A stretch of 64,000 nucleotides of DNA from Ensifer sp. MPMI2T. GTDB taxonomy: Bacteria > Pseudomonadota > Alphaproteobacteria > Rhizobiales > Rhizobiaceae. The DNA is taken from contig NZ_SRXN01000001.1 in NCBI RefSeq assembly GCF_004827385.1, forward strand, positions 1 to 64,000. The letters run 5' to 3'. A model generated the notes under the pieces. It searched no databases and was not told where the DNA came from. It saw only the letters and a list, made by a program, of their open reading frames with translations. The translations under genes were made by a program, and so were the position numbers. Positions 35,963 through 45,439 of the stretch are shown piece after piece. Each line of letters begins with the position of its first letter. Within the stretch, counting starts at the first letter, position 1.

Positions 35963-36252
35963 GTGGGCTTGATCTCCGTTTTGCCAATGAAAGCGGGCGT
36001 TTCGTTGCACGGCGTGGTCACTGAAATATCGTGCATTTCTGTTATAGGCGGTGCAATTAGGCGCGGCAACATGTTGCTCGATCGAGTGCGTTGCCAAGGG
36101 CGACGGTCCGTGGAACGATGCGCTTGGTCATGTATCTCAGACGATTTCGGCGGTGGTCGCGACTGCGTCACGAACCATTCGCTGCCGCTTGTTATTTCGG
36201 AGACGATCAATTACCTTGACGTCAACGTCAAAATTCAAATGAGGAGATTTTC

Positions 36253-36645
36253 ATGAGTGAACTGGTCACCCGCGTGGCGGAAAATGTCGGCATCGAACCT
36301 GCAACCGCCGAAAAGGCGGTCGGCATGATTCTCGGCTTTCTGCAGCGCGAGGCAGCGGAGGGTCCGGTTGCCAGGATGATCGAAGCCATTCCGGGTGCCC
36401 CCGAATTGGTCGCCCAGTACAATGGCGAAGGCAGCAACGGTGGCGGTCTGCTCGGCGGTCTCATGTCGGCCATCGGTGGCGGCGGCGTCATGGCGCTCGG
36501 CCAGCAGTTGATGAGCCAGGGCCTCGGCATGGGCGAAATCACGTCGCTTGCCAAGGAAACGATCGCTTTCGCCAAGGAAACGGCGGGCGACGAGGTCGTC
36601 GATGAAGTCGTCGCCTCCGTTCCGGGGCTCAGCCAGTTCGTCTGA
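36253..36645 (+). CDS. DUF2267-like small protein
   Basis: A 130-residue protein with GAGGAG upstream. The N-terminal half MSELVTRVAENVGIEPATAEKAV and LGFLQREAAEGP is a helical DUF2267-like domain. A glycine-rich linker (NGGGLLGGLMSAIGGGG) follows, and a helical tail (GEITSLAKETIAFAKETAGDEVVDEV) ends it. It has no cysteines and is probably cytoplasmic. A clear terminator follows the stop. Confidence 0.75.
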   Translation: MSELVTRVAENVGIEPATAEKAVGMILGFLQREAAEGPVARMIEAIPGAPELVAQYNGEGSNGGGLLGGLMSAIGGGGVMALGQQLMSQGLGMGEITSLAKETIAFAKETAGDEVVDEVVASVPGLSQFV

Positions 36646-36665
36646 TCGTTCGATCCACAGACAAT

Positions 36666-36703
36666 GCACCCGCCGGAAATAATCCAGCGGGTGCTTTTAT
36701 TTT
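36666..36703 (+). terminator. Rho-independent terminator after the DUF2267-like gene
   Basis: GCACCCGC (36666-36673) and GCGGGTGC (36687-36694) pair across a 13-base loop and are followed by TTTTATTTT. The stem is perfect. Confidence 0.9.
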
Positions 36704-36733
36704 GTCTGATCGCGAGCGTCGCGATGCGGTCCC

Positions 36734-37567
36734 TCAGGCCGCTTTATCCCATTCCGGCGCGAGACCCGCAGGGCTGACGATCCGGCCGTCCGGGCGGGTA
36801 AGCTTGCGGATCTCCGCCATTTCCTCAGGCGTCAGTGCGAAATCAAAGATCGCGAAATTTTCCTTGAGCCGAGCCTCCGTCGCCGTCTTCGACAGCGCGA
36901 TCACATCCTTCTGCTGTACAAGCCAGCGCAAGGCTACCTGTGCCGCCGTCTTGCCGTGGCGCGCGCCGATATCCTTGAGCAGCGGATCGGAGGGTATCTT
37001 GCCGTTAGCCATGGCATAGTAGGCTGTCAGCGACATGCCGAGCCGGCGCGCAGCTTGCAGAACCTTCGTCTGGTCGAGATAGGGGTGATATTCGACTTGA
37101 TTCGTGGCAATCGGCGCGTCACTCAACAGGACTGCTTCCTCCATCTGGGCGATGTTGAAGTTGCTGACGCCGATATGGCGTACCTTGCCGGCCTTCTGTA
37201 CTTCGTTCAGCGCGCCGATGCGCTCGGCCATCGGCACGTCGCTGCCCGGCCAGTGGAGGAGAAGAAGGTCGACATAGTCCGTCTTCAGCTTTTTTAGGCT
37301 CTCGTCCACGGAGGCGAGGAAGGCGTCATGGTGATAATTGTCGACCCACACCTTCGTCGTCAGAAAAATATCTGCACGCCGAACGCCTGACTTGTGGATC
37401 ACTTCACCGACTTCCGCCTCGTTGCCGTAGATCTGCGCCGTGTCGACGTGATGAAAGCCGAGCTTGAGTGCTTCGGGCAGGATGCGGAGGACATCGGCGC
37501 CCGGCATGCGGAAGGTACCGAAACCGAGGGCGGGAATATTGGCGCCGTTGGAATTGACTGCGTGCAT
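36734..37567 (-). CDS. Aldo/keto reductase (2,5-diketo-D-gluconate reductase-like)
   Basis: A 277-residue NADPH-dependent carbonyl reductase. The catalytic tetrad is visible: Asp and Tyr in GFHHVDTAQIYGNEAEVG, Lys in IFLTTKVWVDN and His in LLLLHWPGSD. The cofactor-binding IALSKTATEARLKENF is near the end (the usual IPKS is IALS). It resembles DkgA/DkgB-type enzymes; the natural substrate is unknown. It runs into a strand switch with the DUF2267-like gene's terminator. Confidence 0.92.
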   Translation of the reverse strand: MHAVNSNGANIPALGFGTFRMPGADVLRILPEALKLGFHHVDTAQIYGNEAEVGEVIHKSGVRRADIFLTTKVWVDNYHHDAFLASVDESLKKLKTDYVDLLLLHWPGSDVPMAERIGALNEVQKAGKVRHIGVSNFNIAQMEEAVLLSDAPIATNQVEYHPYLDQTKVLQAARRLGMSLTAYYAMANGKIPSDPLLKDIGARHGKTAAQVALRWLVQQKDVIALSKTATEARLKENFAIFDFALTPEEMAEIRKLTRPDGRIVSPAGLAPEWDKAA

Positions 37568-37648
37568 GGAAAAGCTCCTGGGTTGGAGAGGCCCGGCAAG
37601 GTGCCGGGCAAATTCGATATTCTATACTTGTGCTGGCGGGGCGAAGGT

Positions 37649-38830
37649 TCAAGCCGGCTGTTCGACGAGAACCGTGCGCCGGTCGAGCGCGCCGCTCCAC
37701 AACGTCAGAACCAGGGCGACCGCAACCAGCATCGCGCCGACGAATGGCGTCGAACCGAGACCCAGCGGTGAGGAGACCACAAGGCCGCCGAGCCAGGCCC
37801 CGACCGCAATGCCGAGATTGAAGGCAGCAATGTTGAGCGCCGAGGCGACGTCGACGGCGCCGGGGCGATACTGCTTGGCAAGCTGGACGACATAGAGTTG
37901 CAGGCCGGGCACATTGGCGAAGGAGAGGAAGCCGAGCGCCGCCAGGGTAATCAGCGTCAATGCCGGAGAATGGGCGGTGAAGGCGAAGAGCACGAGCACG
38001 GCAGCCTGGGCGACAAAGAGCCCGATCAGTGCCTTTACCGGATCGCGGTTGGCGATCTTTCCCCCGATAATATTGCCGATCGCGATGGCGACGCCATAGA
38101 GCACCAGGATGAGGCTGACGCTGCCTGCCGAAAACCCGGTGATCTCCTGCAGGATCGGGGCGAGGAACGTGAAGGCGACGAAGGTTCCGCCATAGCCGAG
38201 CGCGGTCATGGCAAAGACGATCAGCAGGCGGCCGGATCCAAGCACGCGAACCTGATCGATGAGGCGTGCCGCGGCGGCCTTGCTCAGCGTGTTCGGCAGC
38301 AGGGCTGCGATGCCGATAAAGGCGATGGCGCCGAGCGCGGTGACCGCCCAGAACGTGGCCCGCCAACCGAAGGTCTGACCGATATAGGTGCCGAGCGGCA
38401 CGCCGGTAACGATTGCGACCGTCAGTCCCATGAACATCATTGCGATTGCCGAGGCGCGGCGATCTTCAGGCACGAGATCGGCGGCAATCGTCGAGCCGAC
38501 GGAGAAAAAGACGCCATGGGCGAACGCCGACAGGACCCGTGCGACCAGCAGCAATTCGTAGCTCGGCGAAAGTGCCGCGGAGGCATTGCCGATGATGAAG
38601 AGGGCCATCAGGCCAAGCAGCAGGGGCTTGCGCTCGATCCGGCCGGTGAGTGCGGTCAGCACCGGCGCGCCGAAAGTGACGCCGAGGGCATAAACGCTGA
38701 CGATGAGGCCGGCGAGCGGCAGGGAGATGTGAAGATCGGAGGCGACCGTCGGCAAGAGGCCGACGATCACGAATTCCGTTGTTCCGATCGCATAGGCCGC
38801 GATCGTCAAGGCAAAGAGAGCGATGGGCAT
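37649..38830 (-). CDS. MFS drug-type efflux transporter (DHA1 family)
   Basis: A 393-residue protein with twelve membrane segments. The start MPIALFALTIAAYAIGTTEF at 38830 has GAGGAAGG. It has the DHA1 pattern: GTTEFVIVGLLP in segment 1, ALTGRIERKPLL (motif A) and GVPLGTYIGQTFGWRATFW (motif C), similar to the AraJ/YdhP/Cmx subgroup. It is divergent from a LysR regulator, the usual arrangement for such pumps. Confidence 0.92.
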   Translation of the reverse strand: MPIALFALTIAAYAIGTTEFVIVGLLPTVASDLHISLPLAGLIVSVYALGVTFGAPVLTALTGRIERKPLLLGLMALFIIGNASAALSPSYELLLVARVLSAFAHGVFFSVGSTIAADLVPEDRRASAIAMMFMGLTVAIVTGVPLGTYIGQTFGWRATFWAVTALGAIAFIGIAALLPNTLSKAAAARLIDQVRVLGSGRLLIVFAMTALGYGGTFVAFTFLAPILQEITGFSAGSVSLILVLYGVAIAIGNIIGGKIANRDPVKALIGLFVAQAAVLVLFAFTAHSPALTLITLAALGFLSFANVPGLQLYVVQLAKQYRPGAVDVASALNIAAFNLGIAVGAWLGGLVVSSPLGLGSTPFVGAMLVAVALVLTLWSGALDRRTVLVEQPA

Positions 38831-38986
38831 AGAAATACCTTCCTCGCCCGCATGCGATACGGGCTGAGCTTTGCGGCCGTGCCGCGGTTGGGTGATTGAT
38901 GACCCGGAATATGGATCGGCCGGGCTTGCGCGATAATCCGGAGGAATGGATAAATGCCTGTGAACTGAATTCAAAGGTAATGCAAA

Positions 38987-39880
38987 ATGGACAACCGCGC
39001 CGGCGAAATGGAAGTGTTTGTTGCCGCGGCTGAACTGCGCAGCTTTTCCGCCGCCGGCCGGCGGCTGAAACTGTCGCCCTCCGCCGTCAGCAAGCTTGTC
39101 TCGCGTATCGAGGACAGGCTCGGAACGCGGCTCGTCATGCGCTCCACCCGCATGCTGCAGCTGACGCCGGAGGGAGAAATCTACCTCCAGCGCGCACAAC
39201 GCATCCTGGCGGCGATCGCCGAGACGGAACAGGTGGTGTCCGGCGGCGGTCGGGCGATACCGCGTGGTCCACTACGGGTGAACGCATCCGTCGGCTTCGG
39301 CGAGCGCTATATCCTGCCGCTTGCCGCTGAATTCCTCGCGCGTTATCCGGACGTGCAACTGGATCTCTCCCTGACCGACGGCATCATCGACCTGATCGAG
39401 GAACGGACAGACATCGCCATTCGGTCCGGTCCGATGCGTGATTCCACGCTCAAGGCACGCAAGCTTTTGGAGAGCCGGCAGGTGATTGTCGCCGCACCGG
39501 CCTATCTCGATGCCCACGGCGTGCCGCGGACGCCGGATGACCTCGCCCACCACAATTGCTTCACCTTCAATTTCCGCCGCAGTCTCGACGGCTGGCCTTT
39601 CCGCGACCCGGGCTCGTCCAACGTCTATGTACGCCCGGTGACCGGCAACATGCAGGCGAATAGCGGCGCGATTGTCCGCAGCCTCTGCCTTGCCGGTCTC
39701 GGCCTCGGCCGCGTCGGCGCGTTCCATGTGCAGCCGGAAATCGATGCGGGCCGATTGGTGCCGGTGCTGGAAAACTACAATCCGGAAGACATAGAACGGG
39801 TGCACGCCGTCTATGCGGGGCACGAGCACCTTGCCGCCCGCATTCGCGCCTTCATCGATTTCCTGGTCGAGAAAATCTGA
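38987..39880 (+). CDS. LysR-family transcriptional regulator
   Basis: A 297-residue LysR of the YafC/DsdC-like, aromatic-responding branch. The helix-turn-helix is SFSAAGRRLKLSPSAVSKLVSRIEDRLG, then RILAAIAETEQVVSGGG and an effector domain beginning GPLRVNASVGFGERYILPL. Lying opposite the MFS gene with 156 bases between starts, it probably controls that pump. Confidence 0.92.
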   Translation: MDNRAGEMEVFVAAAELRSFSAAGRRLKLSPSAVSKLVSRIEDRLGTRLVMRSTRMLQLTPEGEIYLQRAQRILAAIAETEQVVSGGGRAIPRGPLRVNASVGFGERYILPLAAEFLARYPDVQLDLSLTDGIIDLIEERTDIAIRSGPMRDSTLKARKLLESRQVIVAAPAYLDAHGVPRTPDDLAHHNCFTFNFRRSLDGWPFRDPGSSNVYVRPVTGNMQANSGAIVRSLCLAGLGLGRVGAFHVQPEIDAGRLVPVLENYNPEDIERVHAVYAGHEHLAARIRAFIDFLVEKI

Positions 39881-39915
39881 TGCATGTCGCCCAAAGTGTG
39901 CGTTGGTTTACAGGC

Positions 39916-40578
39916 TCAGATGCCGAACTGCAGGCTTTCGAGCGAGGGGAGGATGAGCGCCGGACCATAGTCCTTGTATTCGTCCGGCATGTCGTAACGG
40001 TTGATCCAGACGGTGCGGAAGCCGAATTTCGTGGCTCCCGCAATATCCCAGCGGTTCGACGACTGGAACGAAACCGCGTGCGGATAAAGCCGGTATTGCG
40101 TTGTCACCAGATCATAAACGGCGGGCGCCGCCTTGAACGCCTTGACCGCGTCGACCGAGAACACATCGTCAATCACAATGTCGAGCGCAGCGTTCTTCAC
40201 CGCCGATGCGAGCATGGCCGGTGAGCCGTTGGAGAGAATGGCGATGCGGGCGCCGCGCTCCTTCAGGCCCCTGAGCACGGCCGGCACTTCCGGGTAGCAG
40301 TCGAGCTCCCAATAAGCATCGAGCAGCGACTTCTTGAGTTTCGGATCGGCCGAGGGGAAGCGCTGAAAGGCGTAGTCGAGCGATTGCTCGGTCAGTTGCC
40401 AGAAGTCGACATAGGCACCCATCAGCGAGCGCACCCAGGAATATTCGAGCTGCTTGGCGCGCCAGAGTTCGGAGAAAGCCTGACCGTCAGGGCCAATCGC
40501 TTCTGCATGACGCCGCACCGCCGCATGCACATCGAACAGCGTGCCATAGGCATCGAAGACATAGGCCGCCAGAGACAT
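39916..40578 (-). CDS. Haloacid dehalogenase, type II (HAD superfamily)
   Basis: A 220-residue L-2-haloacid dehalogenase-like hydrolase. The nucleophilic Asp is in YVFDAYGTLFD, the Ser/Asn in AILSNGSPAML, the Lys in AVKAFKAAPAVYDLV and the acidic pair near SFQSSNRWDIAGA. The length equals the type II enzymes. True activity may be on other small acids. GGGAGAG precedes the start; the right flank holds a degenerate repeat. Confidence 0.92.
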   Translation of the reverse strand: MSLAAYVFDAYGTLFDVHAAVRRHAEAIGPDGQAFSELWRAKQLEYSWVRSLMGAYVDFWQLTEQSLDYAFQRFPSADPKLKKSLLDAYWELDCYPEVPAVLRGLKERGARIAILSNGSPAMLASAVKNAALDIVIDDVFSVDAVKAFKAAPAVYDLVTTQYRLYPHAVSFQSSNRWDIAGATKFGFRTVWINRYDMPDEYKDYGPALILPSLESLQFGI

Positions 40579-40751
40579 CGAACTCTCCCGTCATCACCGT
40601 TCAGCGGCGCATCACGCATCGTGCTCGCTGAAAATCGGTACCGACTTCGGCCCCGGTGCGGTAGGCGCAACGCTTCTTCAGTTGTTTCCCGGGATCATGT
40701 CAAAACTTTGTGCGGCGCACAATGCCATCATGCGTAGCAATGCGAATTTGA

Positions 40752-41303
40752 TTAGCCTTTCCAGTCTTTTGCCGGAAAACGCAGCGCCTGTTTTGCAAGT
40801 TTTCCCTTGAGCCCGAGGGCGGCGTCACAGAGCCCGACGACATGTCGGTTCGGCTTGGCTTCCGGACGAAGCGCATGAAGGGCGGCGGCCGCTTCCTCAG
40901 GCGCCATGTAGCGCGCCAGAATGCCGAGGGTCAGCGCGGTCGATCTGCCGAAGCCCCGAAGACAGTGGACGAGCAGATGTGCGTCCTCGGGCAGCGTGTC
41001 GATGAAGGCGAAAGTTGCCTCGATCGCCTCCGCCCGTGCGGCATCGGGTGCGTCCGGGTCGGTCGCATCGCCAAAGTAAAGCTCCAGATGCCGCTCGGGC
41101 GGCAGTTCGATCATGGAGAGCAGGCGGCTTGCGGGCGCACGGATCGAGACGAGATGCGTCGGCGCCCAAAGGTAGCGGTTGTGGCGCGCCTCGGTCTGCG
41201 AACTGACGATCACGCGTATCGGCCAGCCGTTCGGATGCCGGGAATTGCTGCCGAGAACAGGCCGATAGAGTTCACCTTCGGTGGTTTGAGCCGCAAGCGC
41301 CAT
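40752..41303 (-). CDS. Tyrosine phosphatase-like protein
   Basis: A 183-residue protein. The phosphatase signature HCLRGFGRSTAL carries the nucleophilic Cys and the Arg (C-x5-R-S/T). The general acid would be in the earlier FGDATDPDAPDA. It belongs to the small dual-specificity/cyclin-phosphatase-like group common in rhizobia. Start 41303 (MALAAQTTEG) with GAGGGG is preferred over the longer frame. It converges with nothing; the next gene upstream starts 72 bases away on the same strand. Confidence 0.85.
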   Translation of the reverse strand: MALAAQTTEGELYRPVLGSNSRHPNGWPIRVIVSSQTEARHNRYLWAPTHLVSIRAPASRLLSMIELPPERHLELYFGDATDPDAPDAARAEAIEATFAFIDTLPEDAHLLVHCLRGFGRSTALTLGILARYMAPEEAAAALHALRPEAKPNRHVVGLCDAALGLKGKLAKQALRFPAKDWKG

Positions 41304-41375
41304 GACGGGACCCCTCGTTGATTCGTCTTGCTTGCGAAAACCATAACAGCGCACGGCGGCGATCGGAATCCCTGA

Positions 41376-42416
41376 TCAGAACCGCGTAATCACGCTGATG
41401 CCGAGATCGGTGGCGCGGTCCATGGTCACCAGCGCCGGCACGGCTTCTTCGAGCGAGATCTCGCGGCCGATCAGTTGTGTTGGGTTCAGCTTGCCGGCGG
41501 TGATCATCGACAGCATCGCGTCGTAGCGCCAAGCCTGCATGCCGTGGCTGCCGTAGATCTCGAGTTCGTGACCGATCACCTGGGCCATCGGGATCTGCGG
41601 CGTCGCATGCTCGGCAAGCATCAGGCCCACCTGCACATGGCGCCCGCGCCGGCGCAGGTTCTTGATCGAATTGAAGCAGGTGACCGGCGAACCGAGCGCG
41701 TCGATCGAGACATGGGCGCCGCCCTTGGTGATTTCTCTTACGGCCTCGGCAACGTCTCCCGTTTTCTTGCCGTTGATCGCGGCCACCGCGCCCAGCTTGC
41801 GGGCAAAGGCGAGCTTCTCCTCGGAAATGTCGATCGCGATCGGGTTGGCGCCGAGTGCCGCGGCGATCATGATCGCCGAAAGGCCGACACCGCCGCAGCC
41901 GTGCACCGCCACCCATTCACCGCCCTTGACGCGGGACTGGTCTGCAACCGCCCGGAAGGATGTAGCGAAGCGGCAGCCGAGGCTTGCGGCGGTCGCAAAA
42001 TCCATGCTCTCCGGCAGATGCACGAGGTTCTGGTCGGCGAAGTCGATCGCCACATATTCGGCAAACGAGCCCCAATGGGTAAAGCCCGGCTGGAACTGTG
42101 CCTCGCATACCTGTTGGTTGCCAGAGCGGCATTCAGCGCAACGGCCGCAGCCGGAAACGAACGGAACGGTCACGCGGTCCCCGACTTTGTAGCGCAGCAC
42201 ACCGCGCCCGGCGGCCGCGATGGTTCCGGCGAGCTCGTGGCCGGGCACATGCGGCAGGCGAATGTCGGCGTCGTGTCCCATCCAGCCATGCCAGTCGCTG
42301 CGGCAAAGGCCGGTTGCCTCCACCTTGATGACGACTCCGTTTTCGGTTGGCTTCGGATCCGGCAAAACCTTGATCTCGGGCGTCTTTTCGAACGCGTCGT
42401 AATACATCGCTTTCAT
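41376..42416 (-). CDS. Zinc-dependent alcohol dehydrogenase
   Basis: A 346-residue MDR enzyme. Catalytic zinc ligands are in [11 protein letters not shown] and VPGHELAG, and the structural zinc site is [15 protein letters not shown]. The nucleotide fold is [29 protein letters not shown], with an aspartate after the last strand favouring NAD. It starts at 42416 ([11 protein letters not shown]); the extra upstream codons carry no family sequence. The substrate is unknown. Confidence 0.92.
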   Translation of the reverse strand: MKAMYYDAFEKTPEIKVLPDPKPTENGVVIKVEATGLCRSDWHGWMGHDADIRLPHVPGHELAGTIAAAGRGVLRYKVGDRVTVPFVSGCGRCAECRSGNQQVCEAQFQPGFTHWGSFAEYVAIDFADQNLVHLPESMDFATAASLGCRFATSFRAVADQSRVKGGEWVAVHGCGGVGLSAIMIAAALGANPIAIDISEEKLAFARKLGAVAAINGKKTGDVAEAVREITKGGAHVSIDALGSPVTCFNSIKNLRRRGRHVQVGLMLAEHATPQIPMAQVIGHELEIYGSHGMQAWRYDAMLSMITAGKLNPTQLIGREISLEEAVPALVTMDRATDLGISVITRF

Positions 42417-42535
42417 GACTGGTCTGGCTCCTGTGCTCGTACGGCTATTTTGGCACGGCAGTTCCGCCGGTTCCACAATGGGCGCCATGACAATTTTTTA
42501 TGTACCTATTCACCCCGGTGCTGTTTTTTTCGGCT

Positions 42536-42570
42536 ACTGCATGTTTCCCTAAATCGCATTCGATTTCCGA
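42536..42570 (+). repeat. Fragment of the mosaic palindrome
   Basis: ACTGCATGTTTCCCTAAATCGCATTCGATTT matches the first half of the 829 and 48177 repeats, but the second arm is missing. It lies in the promoter region of the aminotransferase gene. Confidence 0.5.
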
Positions 42571-42597
42571 ACGGACGATAAAGGAGAGGAGACACCG

Positions 42598-43479
42598 ATG
42601 GCCATCGATACATCCCCCCGCTCAACCACCTGGACCTATGTCGACGGTGAATGGCTTTCCGGCAACCCTCCCTTGATCGGGCCGACCTCCCACGCGATGT
42701 GGCTCGGCTCCACAGTCTTCGACGGTGCCCGTTGGTTCGATGGCATCGCGCCGGACCTTGATCTGCATTGCCAGCGCGTCAATCGTTCGGCCGTATCGCT
42801 GGGCCTCAAGCCCACCATGGCCGCCGAAGAGATCGAGGCGCTGACCTGGGAGGGCGTGAAGAAGTTCGACGGCAAGACGGCGATCTACGTCAAGCCGATG
42901 TATTGGGGCGAGCACGGCTCCTGGAGCGTCGTGGCGGTCGATCCGGAATCGACCCGTTTCGCGCTCTGCTTGTTCGAGGCACCGATGGGCAACGCCCATG
43001 GCGGCTCATCGCTGACCCTGTCACCCTTCCGCCGGCCGACGATCGAGTGCATGCCGACGGATGCCAAAGCCGGTTGCCTCTATCCCAACAATGCCCGGAT
43101 CCTCAACGAAGCGCGCTCGCGCGGCTTCGACAACGCGCTTGTGCGCGACATGCTCGGCAATATCGCCGAGACCGGATCGTCCAACATCTTCATGGTGAAG
43201 GACGGCATCGTCTTCACGCCGGCCGCCAATAAGACGTTTCTTGCCGGCATCACCCGCTTCCGCGTCATGAGCCTCTTGCGCGAAGCCGGCTTCGAGGTAG
43301 TCGAGACCACGATGACGATGGCCGATTTCGAGGGAGCGGACGAGATCTTCACCACCGGCAACTATTCCAAGGTGCTGCCGGTGACTCGCCTCGATGACCG
43401 CGAGCTCCAGACCGGCCTGATCGCCGCCAAGGCGCGCGACCTTTACATGGACTGGGCGCGTTCGAGCCGGGACGTCTGA
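42598..43479 (+). CDS. Branched-chain-type amino acid aminotransferase (class IV)
   Basis: A 293-residue PLP enzyme. The fold-type IV features are SHAMWLGSTVFDGARWF near the start, PTDAKAGCLYPNNARIL (the PLP lysine in AKAG) and AETGSSNIFMVKDG, followed by FTPAANKTFLAGITRFRVM. It resembles IlvE, but a D-amino acid transaminase or 4-amino-4-deoxychorismate lyase role cannot be ruled out. A strong ribosome binding site (GGAGAGGAG) precedes it. Confidence 0.85.
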   Translation: MAIDTSPRSTTWTYVDGEWLSGNPPLIGPTSHAMWLGSTVFDGARWFDGIAPDLDLHCQRVNRSAVSLGLKPTMAAEEIEALTWEGVKKFDGKTAIYVKPMYWGEHGSWSVVAVDPESTRFALCLFEAPMGNAHGGSSLTLSPFRRPTIECMPTDAKAGCLYPNNARILNEARSRGFDNALVRDMLGNIAETGSSNIFMVKDGIVFTPAANKTFLAGITRFRVMSLLREAGFEVVETTMTMADFEGADEIFTTGNYSKVLPVTRLDDRELQTGLIAAKARDLYMDWARSSRDV

Positions 43480-43607
43480 CGGCACGGACACGCGTTTATC
43501 GCAGGCTCGTCCTAACTCGGGCAAATGCTGCGCCGACCGATCGCGCGACGACGAGTCTCGTCGCGCCGATCGCGGTAAGGCATGCGCATGCCATGCCTTT
43601 GCACGCA

Positions 43608-44018
43608 TCAGTCTCCGAGCGGACGGATTACAACATCGGCGGACGAGCGCGTCGTCGGTCCATGATAGACCGCCTCGATGTTGTTGCCGTCGGGGTCGAG
43701 GAGAAAGGCGGCGAAATAGCCGGGATGATAGGGTCGCTCACCGGGCTCGCCATTGTCTTTTCCGCCGTTCGAAAGGCCGGCTTCGTAGAAGCGGCGAACC
43801 GCATCCGGGTCGATCGCCTGAAAGGCGATGTGAACATGGCTGCGATAGCTTTCGGCCTGATCGATGTAGAGCTCGTCGAATGCAATCGCCTGCTCGGTCT
43901 CGAAGGTCGGCTGGTGGCAGAGAGCGGCAAGAATTGCGCGATAGAAGCGCTTGCTGGCGGCGAGGTCTCTTGCGCGGAGATGCACATGGTCGAGTAGCCG
44001 CCCCTGATGGAATTCCAT
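43608..44018 (-). CDS. VOC/glyoxalase-like protein
   Basis: A 136-residue vicinal-oxygen-chelate protein. LLDHVHLRARDLAASKRFYRA, HVHIAFQAIDPDAVRRFYEAG and FAAFLLDPDGNNIEAVYHG are the paired beta-alpha-beta motifs with metal ligands His and Glu. The start MEFHQGRL at 44018 has GGAGGAC. It may act on glyoxal, antibiotics or ring compounds; the substrate is unknown. Confidence 0.88.
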   Translation of the reverse strand: MEFHQGRLLDHVHLRARDLAASKRFYRAILAALCHQPTFETEQAIAFDELYIDQAESYRSHVHIAFQAIDPDAVRRFYEAGLSNGGKDNGEPGERPYHPGYFAAFLLDPDGNNIEAVYHGPTTRSSADVVIRPLGD

Positions 44019-44141
44019 AACGTCCTCCGCTTGCTTGTTCTGTGCATGGACCCTGGAAGACATAGGACCCTAATGCAGGATGTCTATGCTGCGGCCGCGC
44101 ACGCGGAGACAGATGCAGATTTCGAGGCGGCTCGACCGCGT

Positions 44142-44240
44142 GATTCCTTAAATCGGAATCGATTTAGGGACAAAATCATGCAGCATTTCAAAGTGCTACA
44201 GCGACCTTTGCGCGTCCGCTCGGACGCGCGGCGCGATAGA
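44142..44240 (+). repeat. Mosaic palindromic repeat, + orientation
   Basis: A near-complete copy: GATTCCTTAAATCGGAATCGATTTAGGGACAAAATC region, then TACAGCGACCTTTGCGCGTC with GACGCGCGGCGCGATAG. The first arm is truncated at its outer end. It lies between the VOC gene and the membrane protein gene. Confidence 0.7.
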
Positions 44241-44257
44241 GCTGGCTTATCTCGCGG

Positions 44258-44779
44258 TCAGCGGGATAGGGGAGTGCGGGCGGCTTTCACCGCGACAGCG
44301 CGCTTGCGCATCAAATAGGCCTGAAGCGCGGCGCCCGAGAGGAAAACCACGAGCCAGACCACCAGGGTCGTCTGGACGATCGGCGAACCCGGTCCGCTCG
44401 CCAGCGGTTGGGAGAGAGGCAGCCGCGTCAGCGACTCATTGATGGCCGGCACGATCAGCAGGAAGAAGCTGAAGCTTAGTCCGAAGCTCGAGAGATAAGG
44501 CTTCAAACGGCCAAGTCTGTCCGTGCGTGCGACGACAAGGCTGCCTGCGACGGCTATGAGCGTCATGATGCCGAGCGCATGCCCCTCGTTGAAGCCGCCG
44601 GTGCTCGAAAGTCCGAAGGATGTCAACACCGAGAGCACCAACGAGGAGAGATAGAATTTGCCCGAACGTCTCTCCGGCAGGATCGCGCCGTGGCGCGCAA
44701 AGCCATAGAGGCCTGCAACGACCGGCGCGAGGCTGATCGCCGTATGGATGAAGCCGAGAGTGGAGAGGGGGTTGGCCAT
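44258..44779 (-). CDS. Multi-pass membrane protein, function unknown
   Basis: A 173-residue protein with about four to five membrane segments (IHTAISLAPVVAGLYGFARHG, FYLSSLVLSVLTSFGLSSTGG, ALGIMTLIAVAGSLVVART, LSFSFFLLIVPAINESL, TTLVVWLVVFLSGAALQAYLM). It looks like small DUF2306-type membrane proteins; no transport motif is visible. ATG 44779 is chosen over 44785 because AAGGA is better spaced. A TetR gene lies just upstream on the same strand, and the 62-base gap carries the same operator as the tetR promoter. Confidence 0.75.
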   Translation of the reverse strand: MANPLSTLGFIHTAISLAPVVAGLYGFARHGAILPERRSGKFYLSSLVLSVLTSFGLSSTGGFNEGHALGIMTLIAVAGSLVVARTDRLGRLKPYLSSFGLSFSFFLLIVPAINESLTRLPLSQPLASGPGSPIVQTTLVVWLVVFLSGAALQAYLMRKRAVAVKAARTPLSR

Positions 44780-44797
44780 TTTCATGTTCCTTTGCTT

Positions 44798-44819
44798 ATG
44801 GACCGACTAGTTGGTCCAT
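44798..44819. promoter_or_regulatory. Probable TetR operator before the membrane-protein gene
   Basis: A near-perfect 22-base palindrome with arms ATGGACC and GGTCCAT and the centre GACTAGTT. The core ACCGACTAGTTGGT is the reverse complement of the core at 45440-45453, the site ahead of the regulator itself. It lies 18 bases before the start. Confidence 0.75.
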
Positions 44820-44841
44820 TTTTACTCAAAAAAAGATGCGC

Positions 44842-45429
44842 CTATTTCCTCGGCCGCTGCATGATCTGTTCGACCGCGCGGCGGGCTATGGCTGAAAACA
44901 CTTCAGGGTCCGATCCCGCGACACGCGCTGCAAGCATGGCTCCGTGAACGGTTGCCATGAGCATTTTCGCCTCGGCAGTCGCTCCCTTTTCCGTCTCGAG
45001 TTTGCCGGTGCGATTTCCGCCATCGATAACCGCGCCAAGCCACGAGGCGACGTCCGAAAAGTGGCCCTGCACCTGCCGCACGACCCCCTCCGGCAGCGAA
45101 GGAATTTCCGAGGCAAGCAGGGCACCGGTGCAGAAAGGTCTCTCCTTTCTACGGATGCAGTCTTCCCAATAGTCGATATAGGCTCCCAGCCGCTCGGCCG
45201 GATCCGACACCGCCGAAAGCAAAGCTTCGACGCTTCGCCGATTCCTCTCGCGATAGCGCGCCAGAACCTTCTCGGCCAGGTCCGCCTTGGTCGGAAAGTG
45301 GTGATGGATCGTTGCCTTGCCGACGCCGACCTCGGCCGAAATGTCCGCATAGCTGAACGCGTTGTAGCCCCTCGAAACCATGAGGTCCTCCGCCGCGTCC
45401 AGGATTTTGTCATATGTCTCGCTCGCCAT
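44842..45429 (-). CDS. TetR-family regulator
   Basis: A 195-residue protein. The helix-turn-helix is FSYADISAEVGVGKATIHHHFPTKADLAEKVL. The ligand domain has TGALLASEIPSLPEGVV, typical of the AcrR/YcdC-like group. The start MASETYDK at 45429 is preferred. An operator palindrome at 45440-45453 abuts its start, and a second copy lies before the downstream membrane gene, so it probably represses itself and that gene. Confidence 0.93.
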   Translation of the reverse strand: MASETYDKILDAAEDLMVSRGYNAFSYADISAEVGVGKATIHHHFPTKADLAEKVLARYRERNRRSVEALLSAVSDPAERLGAYIDYWEDCIRRKERPFCTGALLASEIPSLPEGVVRQVQGHFSDVASWLGAVIDGGNRTGKLETEKGATAEAKMLMATVHGAMLAARVAGSDPEVFSAIARRAVEQIMQRPRK

Positions 45430-45439
45430 GACGAAACCT

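Noticed and set aside
44800..44817. The ACTAGT-centred palindrome as a terminator
   Set aside because: It has no U-run and its core is repeated at the tetR promoter, so an operator explains it better.
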